Notes: generated by a model from the letters alone, not told the origin. 64,000 nucleotides of DNA from Pseudarthrobacter equi (GCF_900105535.1 NZ_LT629779.1:2294001-2358000), one strand, 5' to 3'; positions 35,247-44,999 are shown, numbered from the stretch's first letter. Program-made: numbers and translations.

Positions 35247-36860
35247 ATGGCCGGCCTTGCTGCTCTTCGACCTGGCCGCCGCTCCCGGGCATCCATGCCC
35301 CGGCTCCTGGCGGTTTTGCTGGTGCTCGCGCTCGGGGTGCTGTTCGCTCCGCCGGCCCGGGCCGTCGACTATGGTCACGACGTCTCCTGGCCGCAGTGTC
35401 CCGGCGGGCTGCCGATGCCGCCGGACACCACGGAGTTCCTGGTGGTGGGGCTGACACGCGGGCTCGCCTTCACCGACAATCCCTGCCTGCAGCAGCAGTA
35501 CCAGTGGGTGCTGGACCGCGGCGTCAGGGCGCAGGCGTATGCCATGGCAACGTTCCCCACCGCCGCCCAGTACGACACCTACGGCGGCGGAGGCCCTTAC
35601 CCTGGAACCGTCCGTTCGGACCGGCTGCGCAACGTGGGGTACGCCGAGGGCCGCGCCGCCCTCGCGTCCCTCACCAGGGTGGGGTGGCGGCCGGAGCGGA
35701 TCTGGGTGGATGTCGAGCCCCGCCCGGCACAGCCCTGGCCCAGCTCAACGGCCGCAGAGCGGCAGGAAAACCGGTACGTCATCGCCGGGCTCCTGGCCGC
35801 ACTGGCTGACGCGGGGTTCCCGCACGGCTTCTACTCTTATGCGAGCGCCTGGGACGCCATCACCGGATCGTGGCAGCTTCCCGATGTGCCGGTCTGGTCA
35901 CCGGCCGGGCGCCTCGACGTCGCCAGTGAAGCTTCAGACCTCTGCGTGAATCCCAGTTTCTCAGGCGGCACCGTCCACCTCACGCAATGGACCGACGGCA
36001 CCTACGACTACGACATGACCTGCACGGGCGTCTACCAGGCCCATGTTGCCACCCTCGGCTGGCAGCCCAGCGTCTTCGACGGCGGCACCGCCGGCACCAC
36101 CGGCCGGTCACTGCCGCTGGAGGCGTTGCGCCTCTCGGTGGCAGGAGACCGCCTGGCCGGCGACATCCTGTGGCGCGGACATGTGCAGAACATCGGCTGG
36201 CAGCCATGGACGACGGCGGCGTCCCCCATCGGGACCACGGGTCTCGGTCTGCGGTTGGAGGCTTTGGAGTTGCGGCTGACGGGGGACCTCGCCTCGCAGT
36301 ACAGCATCCGGTACCGCGCCCACGTGCAGAACGTCGGCTGGCAGCCCTACGTGGTTGACGGTGCCACGGCCGGCACCGTCGGGCAGGGCCTGCGGGTGGA
36401 AGCGGTAACCATCGACCTGGTTCCAAAGATCGCTCCGGAATTCACCGCCGTCTATGCCGCACACGTTCAGAACCGCGGCTGGACAACGAACGTCTCCGAT
36501 GGCACGGTCGCGGGGACCACCGGCCAGGCTCTTCGGGTGGAGGCCCTCCGCCTCACCGTTTCCAGTACGGCTTATGGCGGCGACATCCAATGGCGGGGAC
36601 ATGTCCAGGACATCGGCTGGCAGCCGTGGACTTCCTCGACCAATCCCATCGGCACCACTGGGCAGGGGCTCCGCCTGGAAGCGTTTGAAGTCAGGCTCAC
36701 CGGTGAGCTGGCCAACCACTACACCGTGTACTACCGCGCCCACGTGCAGGATGTGGGCTGGCAGTCATTTGCGGCCGACGGCGGTACTGCGGGAACAACG
36801 GGTCTGGGCAAACGGATCGAGGCCGTACAGATCATCCTGGCCCCCAAAACCGGCGGTTAG
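35247..36860 (+). CDS. Secreted GH25/DUF1906-like protein with ChW repeats
   Basis: About 537 residues; ATG 35247 follows a GGGGGG-rich site, ATG 35232 is an alternative. A signal peptide ends near Ala-Arg-Ala, and the mature protein starts VDYGHDVSWPQC. The N-terminal domain (about 40-265) resembles glycosidase-like barrels used by lysozyme-type cell-wall enzymes, with a VDVE acid pair near 160. The remainder is a chain of ChW repeats (Gly-Trp-Gln motifs such as VQNIGWQPW, VQDVGWQSF), at least six. ChW repeats usually bind cell-surface material. It is probably a secreted wall- or surface-acting hydrolase. Confidence 0.78.
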   Translation: MAGLAALRPGRRSRASMPRLLAVLLVLALGVLFAPPARAVDYGHDVSWPQCPGGLPMPPDTTEFLVVGLTRGLAFTDNPCLQQQYQWVLDRGVRAQAYAMATFPTAAQYDTYGGGGPYPGTVRSDRLRNVGYAEGRAALASLTRVGWRPERIWVDVEPRPAQPWPSSTAAERQENRYVIAGLLAALADAGFPHGFYSYASAWDAITGSWQLPDVPVWSPAGRLDVASEASDLCVNPSFSGGTVHLTQWTDGTYDYDMTCTGVYQAHVATLGWQPSVFDGGTAGTTGRSLPLEALRLSVAGDRLAGDILWRGHVQNIGWQPWTTAASPIGTTGLGLRLEALELRLTGDLASQYSIRYRAHVQNVGWQPYVVDGATAGTVGQGLRVEAVTIDLVPKIAPEFTAVYAAHVQNRGWTTNVSDGTVAGTTGQALRVEALRLTVSSTAYGGDIQWRGHVQDIGWQPWTSSTNPIGTTGQGLRLEAFEVRLTGELANHYTVYYRAHVQDVGWQSFAADGGTAGTTGLGKRIEAVQIILAPKTGG

Positions 36861-36929
36861 CCGGCAACCCTGGTACAGCACCTCCACGGGAACTGCGGAC
36901 TTCAATCCTGCAAGTCCCGGTCCGGCTGC

Positions 36930-37022
36930 ATGCTTGGCGGCGCCCCCGGCCACGGCGAACAGAAGTGTGAGTCCCGTGGTCATGGCGGGGTGTGCCAGGG
37001 CCTTGGAGGACGGGGTGGTCAT
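36930..37022 (-). pseudogene. N-terminal remnant of an MFS transporter
   Basis: From ATG 37022, which overlaps the aldo/keto reductase stop (ATGA), the frame reads TTGLTLLFAVAGGAA, the typical first helix of an MFS sugar/drug transporter. It then turns into non-homologous sequence near 36935 that runs towards the convergent ChW gene. About 95 percent of the transporter is missing, evidence of a deletion at this edge of the operon. Confidence 0.55.
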
Positions 37023-38002
37023 GTCCAATTGCCTACGATCGTTTCGGCGCGGTCGGTGGCAGGGGCGGGAGTGGGTGACAGGGCCGAGATTCCTGCCCGC
37101 AGCTCGGCTGTCATGTCGATCTCGAGCGCCGCGAGGGATCCTTCGAGCTGCGCGGGGTTGCGTGCGCCCACGATCGGTGCCGTGACGCCCGGGTGGCCCA
37201 TGGCCCAGGCGACAGCGAGCGACACAGGCGAGAACCCGGCGTCGTCCGCGAAGGCGGTGAAGCGCTCGGCGGTGGTCCGGTCGCTTTCGAGCCCGTAGCG
37301 GTCGGCGTACCGGGCGTTATCCACGAGCCGGCCGGCCGCAGGCGGCTGCCCGCCCCGGTACTTGCCGGTGAGCAGGCCGCCGCCGAGCGGGCTGTAGGTG
37401 ATGACTCCCATGTTTTCGGCCTGGGCGAGCGGGAGGATTTCAACCTCGGCCTGTCGCTTGGCGAGGTTGTACATGGGTTCGATGAGTTCAAAGCGAGCCA
37501 GCGTCTCCCGGGCGGAGAGGCCAAGGGCGGTGGCGATCTGCCACGCGGCCCAGTTGCTCAGGGCAGGGTAGAGGATCTTGTCCTGCCGCTGCAGGTCATC
37601 GAGGGCGCGGAGCGTCTGCTCGATGGGGGTGCTGTCATCGAAGGCGTGGACAAAATAGAAGTCGATCCTGTCGGTGCCGAGCCGTTTGAGGCTTGCTTCG
37701 GCGGCCTGCATGATGTGGCGGCGGGAGAGGCCCTGGGCGTTGATGTCTCCGCTCGTGGGGTAGAAGGCTTTTGACGTGATGACCACGTCGTCCCGTTCGT
37801 TGGCGATGAGCCGGCCAAGGATCTCCTCGGACGCGCCGCCGCCGTAGACGTTCGCGGAGTCGAAGAAGTTGATGCCCAGATCCCGGACGCGGCGCTACAT
37901 CGCTGCCGAGGTTTCCTCGTCGGCTTCGGCTCCGAAGGACATGGTGCCGAAGCACAAAGGGGAGACCTGGATGCCGGTCGACCCGAGGGTCCTGTAGTTC
38001 AC
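37019..38002 (-). pseudogene. Aldo/keto reductase interrupted by an in-frame TAG
   Basis: GTG 38002 overlaps the MFS stop (GTGA) and opens a normal family N-terminus (NYRTLGSTGIQVSPLCFGTM). At codon 36 (37897-37895) a TAG replaces the residue before RRVRDLGINFFDSA, and the frame then continues intact to 37019. That is about 327 codons with the catalytic Asp and Tyr in FDSANVY, the Lys in ITSK and the His in YFVHAF. A single base change, for example TAC to TAG, explains it. Unless suppressed or restarted at the internal GTG (37786), which would lose the catalytic residues, the enzyme is dead. Confidence 0.8.
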
Positions 38003-39387
38003 GGGATGTTCCTTTCGTTGAGTTGCCTGCTTGCGAGGGCGGCGCACAATGCGACGGCCGCCGCAATGAGGAGGCTGGCCATGAGCCCGGGGTGGAACGT
38101 GGATGGCTCTGCCAGCAGGGCACCGAAGACCGCGACGGCGAGGGCGCCACCGAACTGCCGGCTGGTGTTGAAGATCCCGCTGGCCGTCCCGGCCAAGTGC
38201 CCGGGAACGGCGTTGAGCAGCGCCGCCGTCATGGGCGGCATGACCAGCGGCCCGGCCAGCCCCACCAGCACCATGAGCCCTGAGACTACCCAGACGGGTG
38301 ATGCAGCAGGGAGGAGGGCAATGGCGGCCAAGCCCACGGCCATAGCACGGAATCCGAGCGTCACCAGGCGCCTGGCGCCGAAACGCTCAACGATACGGGC
38401 GCTGAACGGGGTGATGATGAGTCCGGTCAGCATCATCGGCAGGAACGCGATTCCGGTCTGGAACGCAGACAGTCCGCGGTGTTGCTGCAGGTCCAGGCTC
38501 ATCACGAACGGAAGCCCGTAGTACCCGACCATGAAGGCGAAGCCCGCGGCGGCGGCCACCAGGAGAGTGCGTGAGCGGCGGAGCTCCGGCGGTATCATCG
38601 GGTGCCGTCCCCGGGCCTGCCCGACGGCGAACGCGGCCAACGCGGCGAAGCCTGCGGTCAACGCGATGGCTACTTGCGGAGCAGCGAATCCGGCTGCTCC
38701 AGCCTCGATGACGCCGTAGATGATTCCGCCCATGGCGAGCATCGCCGTCGTTTGTCCGATCCAGTCGATCGGCGCGCTGTGGCGGGCCGAGCGGGAAGTC
38801 CTTGCAAGCAGGACCAGCGCCACGACGCCCACCGGGATGTTGATGAGGAAGATGAGCCGCCAGCTCGCCAGGCTCAGCAGCCCTCCGATCACTGGTCCGG
38901 AGGTGGACGCGATGGCACCACCCATGGCCCAGAAGGCAATTGCCCGCGCCCGACGCACCGGCTCGGGGTACGCTTCACCGATCAAGGCCATGGAGGCGGG
39001 CAACATCAGGGCAGCCGCGGCGCCCTGCACGAATCGCGCCGCAACGAGGGCAACCATGCCCGGCGCGACACCGCACGCCAGCGACGCGATGAGGAACAGG
39101 ACCAGCCCAATGCCGAAGGACCGCCTGGCGCCCAGGCGGTCGGAAAAGGCGCCGGCGGACAGCAGGAACGCGGCGAACATAAGCGTGTAGCCGTCCAGCA
39201 CCCATTGGAGGCCTGTCATGCCTCCGCCGAGGTCAGCACGGATGCTTGGCAGGGCTACGTTCACCACCACCGCGTCCAGGGTGATCATGAAGAAACCCAG
39301 GACCGACGCCGCGAGGGCGGTGCCGGCGCGCGGGCCTGAAGTGCCCGGACGTGTCTCCGGGGGCGCTGCGGGGCTGCCCAGTTTCAT
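37999..39387 (-). CDS. MFS drug/efflux transporter, DHA2 (EmrB/QacA) family
   Basis: 462 residues with about 14 predicted membrane helices. Conserved motifs include LDAVVVNVALPSIRADLG in helix 1, the WVLDGYTL segment and SDRLGARRSFGIG between helices 2 and 3. Such pumps exchange drugs or toxic metabolites for protons. It lies 19 bp after a carboxymuconolactone-decarboxylase-like gene and overlaps the broken aldo/keto reductase, so all form one operon. Confidence 0.87.
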   Translation of the reverse strand: MKLGSPAAPPETRPGTSGPRAGTALAASVLGFFMITLDAVVVNVALPSIRADLGGGMTGLQWVLDGYTLMFAAFLLSAGAFSDRLGARRSFGIGLVLFLIASLACGVAPGMVALVAARFVQGAAAALMLPASMALIGEAYPEPVRRARAIAFWAMGGAIASTSGPVIGGLLSLASWRLIFLINIPVGVVALVLLARTSRSARHSAPIDWIGQTTAMLAMGGIIYGVIEAGAAGFAAPQVAIALTAGFAALAAFAVGQARGRHPMIPPELRRSRTLLVAAAAGFAFMVGYYGLPFVMSLDLQQHRGLSAFQTGIAFLPMMLTGLIITPFSARIVERFGARRLVTLGFRAMAVGLAAIALLPAASPVWVVSGLMVLVGLAGPLVMPPMTAALLNAVPGHLAGTASGIFNTSRQFGGALAVAVFGALLAEPSTFHPGLMASLLIAAAVALCAALASRQLNERNIP

Positions 39388-39406
39388 GGGGACTCCTGAT
39401 CTGTGT

Positions 39407-39748
39407 TTAGTTCGGTCCGTCAGTGCCGAAAACCTTCTTTGCCGCGGTCATGGCGGACATTGCCTTTGGCCAGCCGGTGTAGAAGGCCAGGTGGGTGATC
39501 GCCTCGATGAGCTCCTCCTCGGTTACCCCGTTGTCGCGGGCGAACGGCAGATGGAAGTTCAGCTGGTCGATGTTGCCCATGGCGGTCAGGGCCGCGACTG
39601 TGGCAAGGCTCCGGTCCCGCTTCGACAATTCAGGCCGCTCCCATACCTCGTCGAAGAGGACCCTGTCCGTGTAGTGCACAAGCCCCGGGGCAAAGTCTCC
39701 GAACGCGTTCTGCCCGCCGGTCCACCCGTTCTTCGATGCGCTGGTCAT
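39407..39748 (-). CDS. Carboxymuconolactone decarboxylase/AhpD-like protein
   Basis: 113 residues covering the CMD fold, with RDRSLATVAALTAMG and EELIEAITHLAFYTGWPKAM. It has no cysteine at all, so it is not a peroxide-reducing AhpD with a CxxC. It is closer to the CMD-type decarboxylases or small stress proteins often found in redox operons. First gene of the MFS/aldo-keto reductase operon. Confidence 0.8.
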   Translation of the reverse strand: MTSASKNGWTGGQNAFGDFAPGLVHYTDRVLFDEVWERPELSKRDRSLATVAALTAMGNIDQLNFHLPFARDNGVTEEELIEAITHLAFYTGWPKAMSAMTAAKKVFGTDGPN

Positions 39749-39893
39749 GGGTACGCTCCTTCTCTGTTAATGGGCCGCAGTTGCTGTCTTTCCACCAACA
39801 GGACATCGCGGATTACCCGCCCGTGGGAGTCCCTGCTGAAGGATGTACCAGCAGGGCATCCCTCGCTGGCCCGGGTGGAAGTAGGGTCTGTGT

Positions 39894-40793
39894 GTGGACA
39901 ACAGGAATGAAGCACGGGAATTTCTTATGTCACGGCGGGCCAAGCTCGCTCCCGACCAGGCCGGGGTTGCCGTTTCCGGGCACCGGCGGGTGAAGGGGCT
40001 TCGCCGCAGCGAGGTCGCCGCGCTGGCGGACGTGAGCATCGAGTACTACTCGAAGATCGAGCGCGGGAACCTTGCAGGGGTCTCCGACTCCGTGCTGGAT
40101 TCAGTGGCGAGGGCCCTGCAACTCGACCATGCTGAGCGTGAGCACCTCTTCGACCTGGCCCGTATCGCAAACGGCGCCGCCCAACCGGTGCGTAAGCGCA
40201 AAGCGAAGGCCTGGGCTGCGAGGGAAAGCCTGACCCGTTCGCTGGATGCCATCACGAACGGCCCGGCGTTCGTTCGCAACGGCCGGATGGACATCCTGGC
40301 GGCCAATGCCCTCGCGCGCGCCTTCTACGGCCAGGTTTTTGATGGGCCCGGCCGTGGCAACCTCGCCCGCTTCAACTTCCTGGATCAACGGTCCCGGGAG
40401 TTCTACCCGGGCTGGGAAGCTGCAGCGGACGTGAGCGTCGCGATCCTGCGGACCGAGGCAGGACGGGACCCGCACGACAAGGAATTGCACGACCTCGTCG
40501 GTGAACTCAGCACCCGCAGCGATGCTTTCCGCAGCCGCTGGGGCGCCCATAACGTGCGCCGGCACGGCAGCGGAACGAAGAACTTCCACCACCCGGACGT
40601 CGGAGACCTCACCCTCACCTATGAGGGAATGGAACTCACCGCCGAACCTGGACTGTCCTTCCTCATCTACACCGCCGAGCCCGGCTCACCGAGTGAAGAC
40701 CGGCTGAAGCTCCTGGCCAGCCTCGCCGCGACGGCACGGCAGCAGGCAGCGGCCGCCTTGCCTGCCATCGAGGCCTCGCAGGAACCCAGTTAG
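39894..40793 (+). CDS. XRE-family regulator with MmyB-like ligand domain
   Basis: 299 residues. The N-terminal helix-turn-helix contains GLRRSEVAALADVSIEYYSKIERG at about 37-60. The rest (about 105-280) is the PAS-like MmyB/MLTR ligand-binding domain, with NGRMDILAANALARAFYG and the FLDQRSREFYPGWE segment. Start is GTG 39894. It is divergent from the efflux operon across 145 bp and very probably controls it, responding to a small molecule or fatty acid. Confidence 0.83.
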   Translation: MDNRNEAREFLMSRRAKLAPDQAGVAVSGHRRVKGLRRSEVAALADVSIEYYSKIERGNLAGVSDSVLDSVARALQLDHAEREHLFDLARIANGAAQPVRKRKAKAWAARESLTRSLDAITNGPAFVRNGRMDILAANALARAFYGQVFDGPGRGNLARFNFLDQRSREFYPGWEAAADVSVAILRTEAGRDPHDKELHDLVGELSTRSDAFRSRWGAHNVRRHGSGTKNFHHPDVGDLTLTYEGMELTAEPGLSFLIYTAEPGSPSEDRLKLLASLAATARQQAAAALPAIEASQEPS

Positions 40794-41123
40794 CAGGACT
40801 GGTTCGGAAGTCAGCGGCTGGTCGGTACAGCAAAAGCACCTGTCGACGCGGCAACTGACCTGTCGTCCCAGCCAGACACGTGGACCTCCACGACGGCAGG
40901 GGCCTCATCATTGGACGTGCCTCTCAGCAGCAATCTGATGCTGTAACACCCGGTGAAGGGAGACGCAGGGAGGGTCTGCCATAACCCGTTACAGCAAAGC
41001 CCTGGCTACGGCTCCCGGAACCCGCTTTCATGAGACTGACCCAATCGCCGCTGATCCTGCTTCAATGCTGGCCGTGACGCCTGGCCCAACGAAGCCAGGC
41101 CCGAAAAGGATGAGAAAACCCCC
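40794..41123. other. Intergenic region with a spaced inverted repeat
   Basis: About 330 bases without a convincing gene. GCTGTAAC (40940-40947) and GTTACAGC (40988-40995) are perfect inverted copies 40 bp apart and could be paired regulator sites ahead of the MFS gene at 41124. Nothing else is supported. Confidence 0.4.
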
Positions 41124-42359
41124 ATGCCTCGTGCCACATCCCCAACGACTACCGGGCCACACCCCAACGACGCCCGGCCGCATCCCGCCCACTGGGGAGG
41201 TGTCTTCGCGATGTCACTCTGTGTCTTCGCGCTGATTGCTTCCGAATTCATGCCCGTCAGCCTACTCACCCCCATGGCCGCCGAACTCAAGGTCACGGAG
41301 GGGCAGATCGGGCAAGGCATTGCCATCTCCGGAGTCTTTGCCGTTCTGACCAGCCTCTCGATATCAACACTGGCCGGCAGGATGAACCGCAAGACGCTGC
41401 TGCTCGGGCTGACGGTGGTCATGGGAATCTCAGGTGCGATGGTTGCGCTGGCTCCGGGATACGCCTTGTTCATGATTGGCCGCGCCCTCATCGGCGTGGT
41501 GATTGGCGGGTTCTGGTCCATGTCGGCGGCCACGGCCATGCGTCTGGTACCGCCCCACCAGGTGGCCCGGGCCCTGACCATCTTCAATGGAGGCAACGCC
41601 CTTGCCACGGTCCTGGCAGCCCCGCTGGGCAGCTACTTGGGGTCTGTCATTGGCTGGCGCGGGGCGTTCTTTTGCCTGGTGCCCATTGCCGTGATCGTAC
41701 TGGTCTGGCAATGGATCAGCCTTCCCGCCATGAAGGCCGCCGAGCGGAGTCCGGGCACCGCAAATGTCCTCGGCATCTTCACCGCGCTCAAGAGCCCTCC
41801 GATCGCCTGGGGAATGGCAGCCTGCGGGTCGTTCTTCATGGGCCAGTTCGTCCTTTTCACCTACGTCCGACCTTTCCTTGAAACAGTGACGGTTATTGAT
41901 GTGTCCGGCGTTTCCCTTGTCCTGCTGGTCATCGGTGGTGCCGGCGTCGCGGGTACCCTCCTGATCGGACGCGTCCTCCGCAAGGGCCTCTACCGCACAC
42001 TTATTGCCATTCCGGCGCTGATGGCTGTCGTCGCCGGGGCTCTTGTGCCTTCGGGTGCCTGGGTGGCAGCCGTGGTGGTGCTGCTCGGTCTGTGGGGCCT
42101 GCTGGCCACGTCGGCACCTGTCGGCTGGTGGGCGTGGATCGCAGAAGCAATGCCCCATAACGCCGAAGCCGGCGGGGGCCTCATGGTGGCAGTAATACAG
42201 ACGTCAATCGCCATTGGCTCCACTCTCGGCGGGCTGCTGTTCGACTCCGTAGGCTACCGGGGCGCGTTCTTGACGAGTGCCGCCCTGCTCCTGATCGGTT
42301 CCTGCCTGGCCTTCCTGACCGCCCGGACGGCACGACGGGACGCACCCTCGGCATCGTAG
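41124..42359 (+). CDS. MFS exporter of the DHA1/NepI type
   Basis: 411 residues with 12 predicted helices. Characteristic segments are FALIASEFMPVSLLTPMAAEL in helix 1, the GRALIGVVIGGFWSMSAATAMRLVP region and GWWAWIAEAMP near helix 10. The last two closely resemble the purine-ribonucleoside exporter NepI and its arabinose-efflux relatives. It probably expels a nucleoside, sugar or drug. It is convergent with the TetR gene. Confidence 0.83.
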   Translation: MPRATSPTTTGPHPNDARPHPAHWGGVFAMSLCVFALIASEFMPVSLLTPMAAELKVTEGQIGQGIAISGVFAVLTSLSISTLAGRMNRKTLLLGLTVVMGISGAMVALAPGYALFMIGRALIGVVIGGFWSMSAATAMRLVPPHQVARALTIFNGGNALATVLAAPLGSYLGSVIGWRGAFFCLVPIAVIVLVWQWISLPAMKAAERSPGTANVLGIFTALKSPPIAWGMAACGSFFMGQFVLFTYVRPFLETVTVIDVSGVSLVLLVIGGAGVAGTLLIGRVLRKGLYRTLIAIPALMAVVAGALVPSGAWVAAVVVLLGLWGLLATSAPVGWWAWIAEAMPHNAEAGGGLMVAVIQTSIAIGSTLGGLLFDSVGYRGAFLTSAALLLIGSCLAFLTARTARRDAPSAS

Positions 42360-42399
42360 CGACCAGCCACGGAGGTGGATTCGCGGCTGCCCGTTCGGA

Positions 42400-43002
42400 T
42401 TATCGGCGCGCAAGCAGGCTGACCTGCGCCTCTATGTCCTGCAGAATCGCCGCGGTGGTCAAAGACGCGTTCACGCTCGCGGCCATGGTGACGAACATGA
42501 CTGCGGAGATGATCCGGGCCGTCGTTGCGGCGTCGCCGGTAGCGATGGGGCCATGGCGGCCCAGGGCGGCAGCGATGGCTTCCTCGGTCCGGGCAACGAT
42601 GGAGAGGGCCTGGCCATGGTGCGGCTCGGCCGGATCGCCGAACACCATTTCCCGCAGGTAGAAGCGCCCGTTATCGACCTGGACACGGTTGCACTCCACG
42701 ATGGGCCTCACGATGGCCATCACCGCACCCAGGACATTCGGAATGGTTTCAGCCTCGGCCCGGCCCCGCTCAAGTGCTTCGGCGTAGTGGGCGTTTTGCA
42801 CGAGGAGGAGGAGTTCGCCCTTGTTCCTGGCATAAAGGAACAGGGTTCCGGTGCCAATGTCAGCCTTGTCGGCAATTTGCTGGGTAGTGACATCGTCGAC
42901 CCCGTACTGGGCGAACAGTTCAGTGGCTGCGGCCGTAATCCGGTCCAGCTTCTCCTGCTTGTTCCGTTCCCTTCGTCCCAGCGGTTGAGGTGTAACAGGC
43001 AT
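42400..43002 (-). CDS. TetR/AcrR-family regulator
   Basis: 200 residues with a TetR helix-turn-helix (about 20-62, FAQYGVDDVTTQQIADKADIGTGTLFLYARNKGEL). A perfect palindrome lies 29-42 bp upstream of its start, and the same operator stands before the SDR gene. It is therefore a probable repressor of itself and of the two oxidoreductase genes upstream of it. Confidence 0.85.
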   Translation of the reverse strand: MPVTPQPLGRRERNKQEKLDRITAAATELFAQYGVDDVTTQQIADKADIGTGTLFLYARNKGELLLLVQNAHYAEALERGRAEAETIPNVLGAVMAIVRPIVECNRVQVDNGRFYLREMVFGDPAEPHHGQALSIVARTEEAIAAALGRHGPIATGDAATTARIISAVMFVTMAASVNASLTTAAILQDIEAQVSLLARR

Positions 43003-43030
43003 CGGATTCCTCTGGACTCAAACTGACTGG

Positions 43031-43044
43031 ACTCAATATTGAGT
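43031..43044. promoter_or_regulatory. TetR operator, autoregulatory
   Basis: ACTCA-ATAT-TGAGT is a perfect 14-bp palindrome between the quinone oxidoreductase gene and the TetR start. The same half-sites with the same 4-bp spacing occur at 45002-45015. Confidence 0.65.
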
Positions 43045-43103
43045 ATATCCAACCAGTCTTGGTGACACTTCCGGCCGGGATGTGCGCAGTGAGGCCGGCC
43101 AGC

Positions 43104-44102
43104 TCAGTTGGTGACTGTGACGACCGCCTTGCCGCGGAAGCCCCCCGCAGCCAGGGACTCCAGCGCCCCAGGCGTTTCGTCGAAACTGGCGACCTTCCCG
43201 ACGACGGGGCGGAGCACGCCGTCGTCCACCAGTGCACTGATCTTTCGCAACTGGTCGCCGCTGGCCCGCATGAAGAGGAACTCATAGCTGACGCCGAGTT
43301 TCCTCGCCTGCCTGCGGACCCTGCTGCTGAGTGCTGCGATAGCCACGCGCAGTACGGGGTTCAGCCGGGCTTCGCGCGCAAAACCGGAATCCGGCGGCCC
43401 GGAAATTCCAATGGCCTTGCCGCCAGGTTTGAGGATACGCAGTGACTTTTCCAGGGTCTTCCCGCCGAGACTGTCCAGCACGAGGTCGTAGCCGCTGAGG
43501 AGTTGCTCAAAATCCTGGCTGCGGTAGTCGATGACAGTGTCTGCCCCGAGGCCGCGTACGAAGGCGGCGTTGTGGTGGCTCGCGGTGGTTGCAACTGTCG
43601 CGCCCAGGTGCTTGGCGAGCTGGATGGCGATGGTGCCCACACCGCCGGCGCCGGCGTGAATGAGGACTTTTTGCCCGGGACGCACGTTTCCCCGCTCGAC
43701 GAGGGCTTGCCACGCGGTAAGCGCGACGAGCGGCAGTGATCCCGCCTCCACCATGCTGATCGAAGCCGGTTTCAGCGCCACGTCTTCCTCTGCCATGGCA
43801 ATCCGCTCAGCAAACGTGCCGATACGGTCTTTGCGGGGGCGGGCGTACACTTCATCCCCGGGTTTGAACCCGCGGACGGCTGCGCCCACTGAGAGCACCG
43901 TTCCGGCAACGTCGTTGCCCAGCACCAGTGGAAACTTGTAGGGAAGGATCTGCTTGAACTCACCCGTGCGGATCTTCTCGTCCAACTGGTTGAGACCGGC
44001 TGCCTGGACTTTCACCAGCACGTCCCCTTCGCCAACCACCGGCTCGGCAACCTCAATTTCTCTTAGTGGTTCCTTGTAATTCTTGATACCAAAAGCCCGC
44101 AT
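43104..44102 (-). CDS. Zinc-independent NADPH:quinone oxidoreductase-like enzyme
   Basis: 332 residues, medium-chain dehydrogenase fold without the zinc ligands. The Rossmann loop HAGAGGVG lies near 150, with NDVAGTVLSVG and AGLNQLDEKIRTG at the N-terminus. It resembles quinone oxidoreductases and 2-alkenal reductases that detoxify electrophiles using NADPH. ATG 44102 has AAGGAG upstream; a longer frame reaching 44303 lies in the neighbouring gene. Same operon as the SDR gene. Confidence 0.84.
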   Translation of the reverse strand: MRAFGIKNYKEPLREIEVAEPVVGEGDVLVKVQAAGLNQLDEKIRTGEFKQILPYKFPLVLGNDVAGTVLSVGAAVRGFKPGDEVYARPRKDRIGTFAERIAMAEEDVALKPASISMVEAGSLPLVALTAWQALVERGNVRPGQKVLIHAGAGGVGTIAIQLAKHLGATVATTASHHNAAFVRGLGADTVIDYRSQDFEQLLSGYDLVLDSLGGKTLEKSLRILKPGGKAIGISGPPDSGFAREARLNPVLRVAIAALSSRVRRQARKLGVSYEFLFMRASGDQLRKISALVDDGVLRPVVGKVASFDETPGALESLAAGGFRGKAVVTVTN

Positions 44103-44184
44103 GCGGGTTGCTCCTTCTGGGTCGTGTTCATAGGGCTGACGTCGGGCCACCGCTACGCCGTGGCCCAAGGCGGTGCGGCTGCCT

Positions 44185-44898
44185 TTAGGCCTTGCTGCGC
44201 GCAAGTTGAGGGTAGAGCGCCTCGATGGGGGCACTGAGCCCGGCCTTGAGCTGCACAGACGTCTGGTCGGCGAGGACCTCGTAATCGCCCGCTTCGACGG
44301 CATCCAGCACCGTGGTGACCAGATCGGCCGGGTCCATCTTGGGATCGGTGGCGTGCGCAGCCATCATCGTGTCGACATAGCCGACATGGACGCCCACCAC
44401 GTGCACCCCTTCGGGTGCCAGTTCCAGGCGCAGCGAGTTGGTGACAGACCACAGTGCTGCCTTGGTGGCACTGTATATGCCGCCAACGGCGTACCAGCTC
44501 ATCGCGGAGTGGATGTTGATCATCGCGGACTTGTCCTTCGCTGTCAGGACCGGCGCGAAGGCGCGGGCGAGGAACAGGGGGCCGAGGAAGTTCGTCTCGA
44601 CGTTGGTTCGGATTTCCGCGTCGGAATGGGTAAGGATGCCCGGGGTAGCGACGCTGGCTCCAGCGTTGTTGATCAGCACGGTGACGTCATCCGCGGCTGT
44701 TACGGCAGCCTGTATTGAGTCCGGGTCCGTGATATCGAGGGCAAGCGGGACGATGCGCTCATCATCCCAGCTTCGCGGGGTACGGGCGGTGGCGTACACC
44801 TTGCTGGCGCCCCGGGCCAGGGCGCTGTGAACGAAGTGTGTGCCGATGCCGCCATTGGCGCCAGTGACGAGGACGACTGCTCCATTGAGTGAATACAT
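44185..44898 (-). CDS. SDR-family oxidoreductase
   Basis: 237 residues, classical SDR. The cofactor motif TGANGGIG is at about 12-19, NNAGAS near 83, the active-site Ser in IHSAMSW and Tyr-x3-Lys in YSATKAAL. ATG 44898 follows AGGAAGG and fits the family; the longer frame to 44985 is not homologous. It leads the operon with the quinone oxidoreductase, behind a TetR-type palindrome. Confidence 0.86.
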   Translation of the reverse strand: MYSLNGAVVLVTGANGGIGTHFVHSALARGASKVYATARTPRSWDDERIVPLALDITDPDSIQAAVTAADDVTVLINNAGASVATPGILTHSDAEIRTNVETNFLGPLFLARAFAPVLTAKDKSAMINIHSAMSWYAVGGIYSATKAALWSVTNSLRLELAPEGVHVVGVHVGYVDTMMAAHATDPKMDPADLVTTVLDAVEAGDYEVLADQTSVQLKAGLSAPIEALYPQLARSKA

Positions 44899-44999
44899 GG
44901 TGGAAACCTTCCTGGGCTGTAAGCCGTGCGCGCCGGTTGGCACGGACGGTGCGGGGACCGGAAGGCCCCGCATACCACCCGGCATCTCGCAGGGTGACT

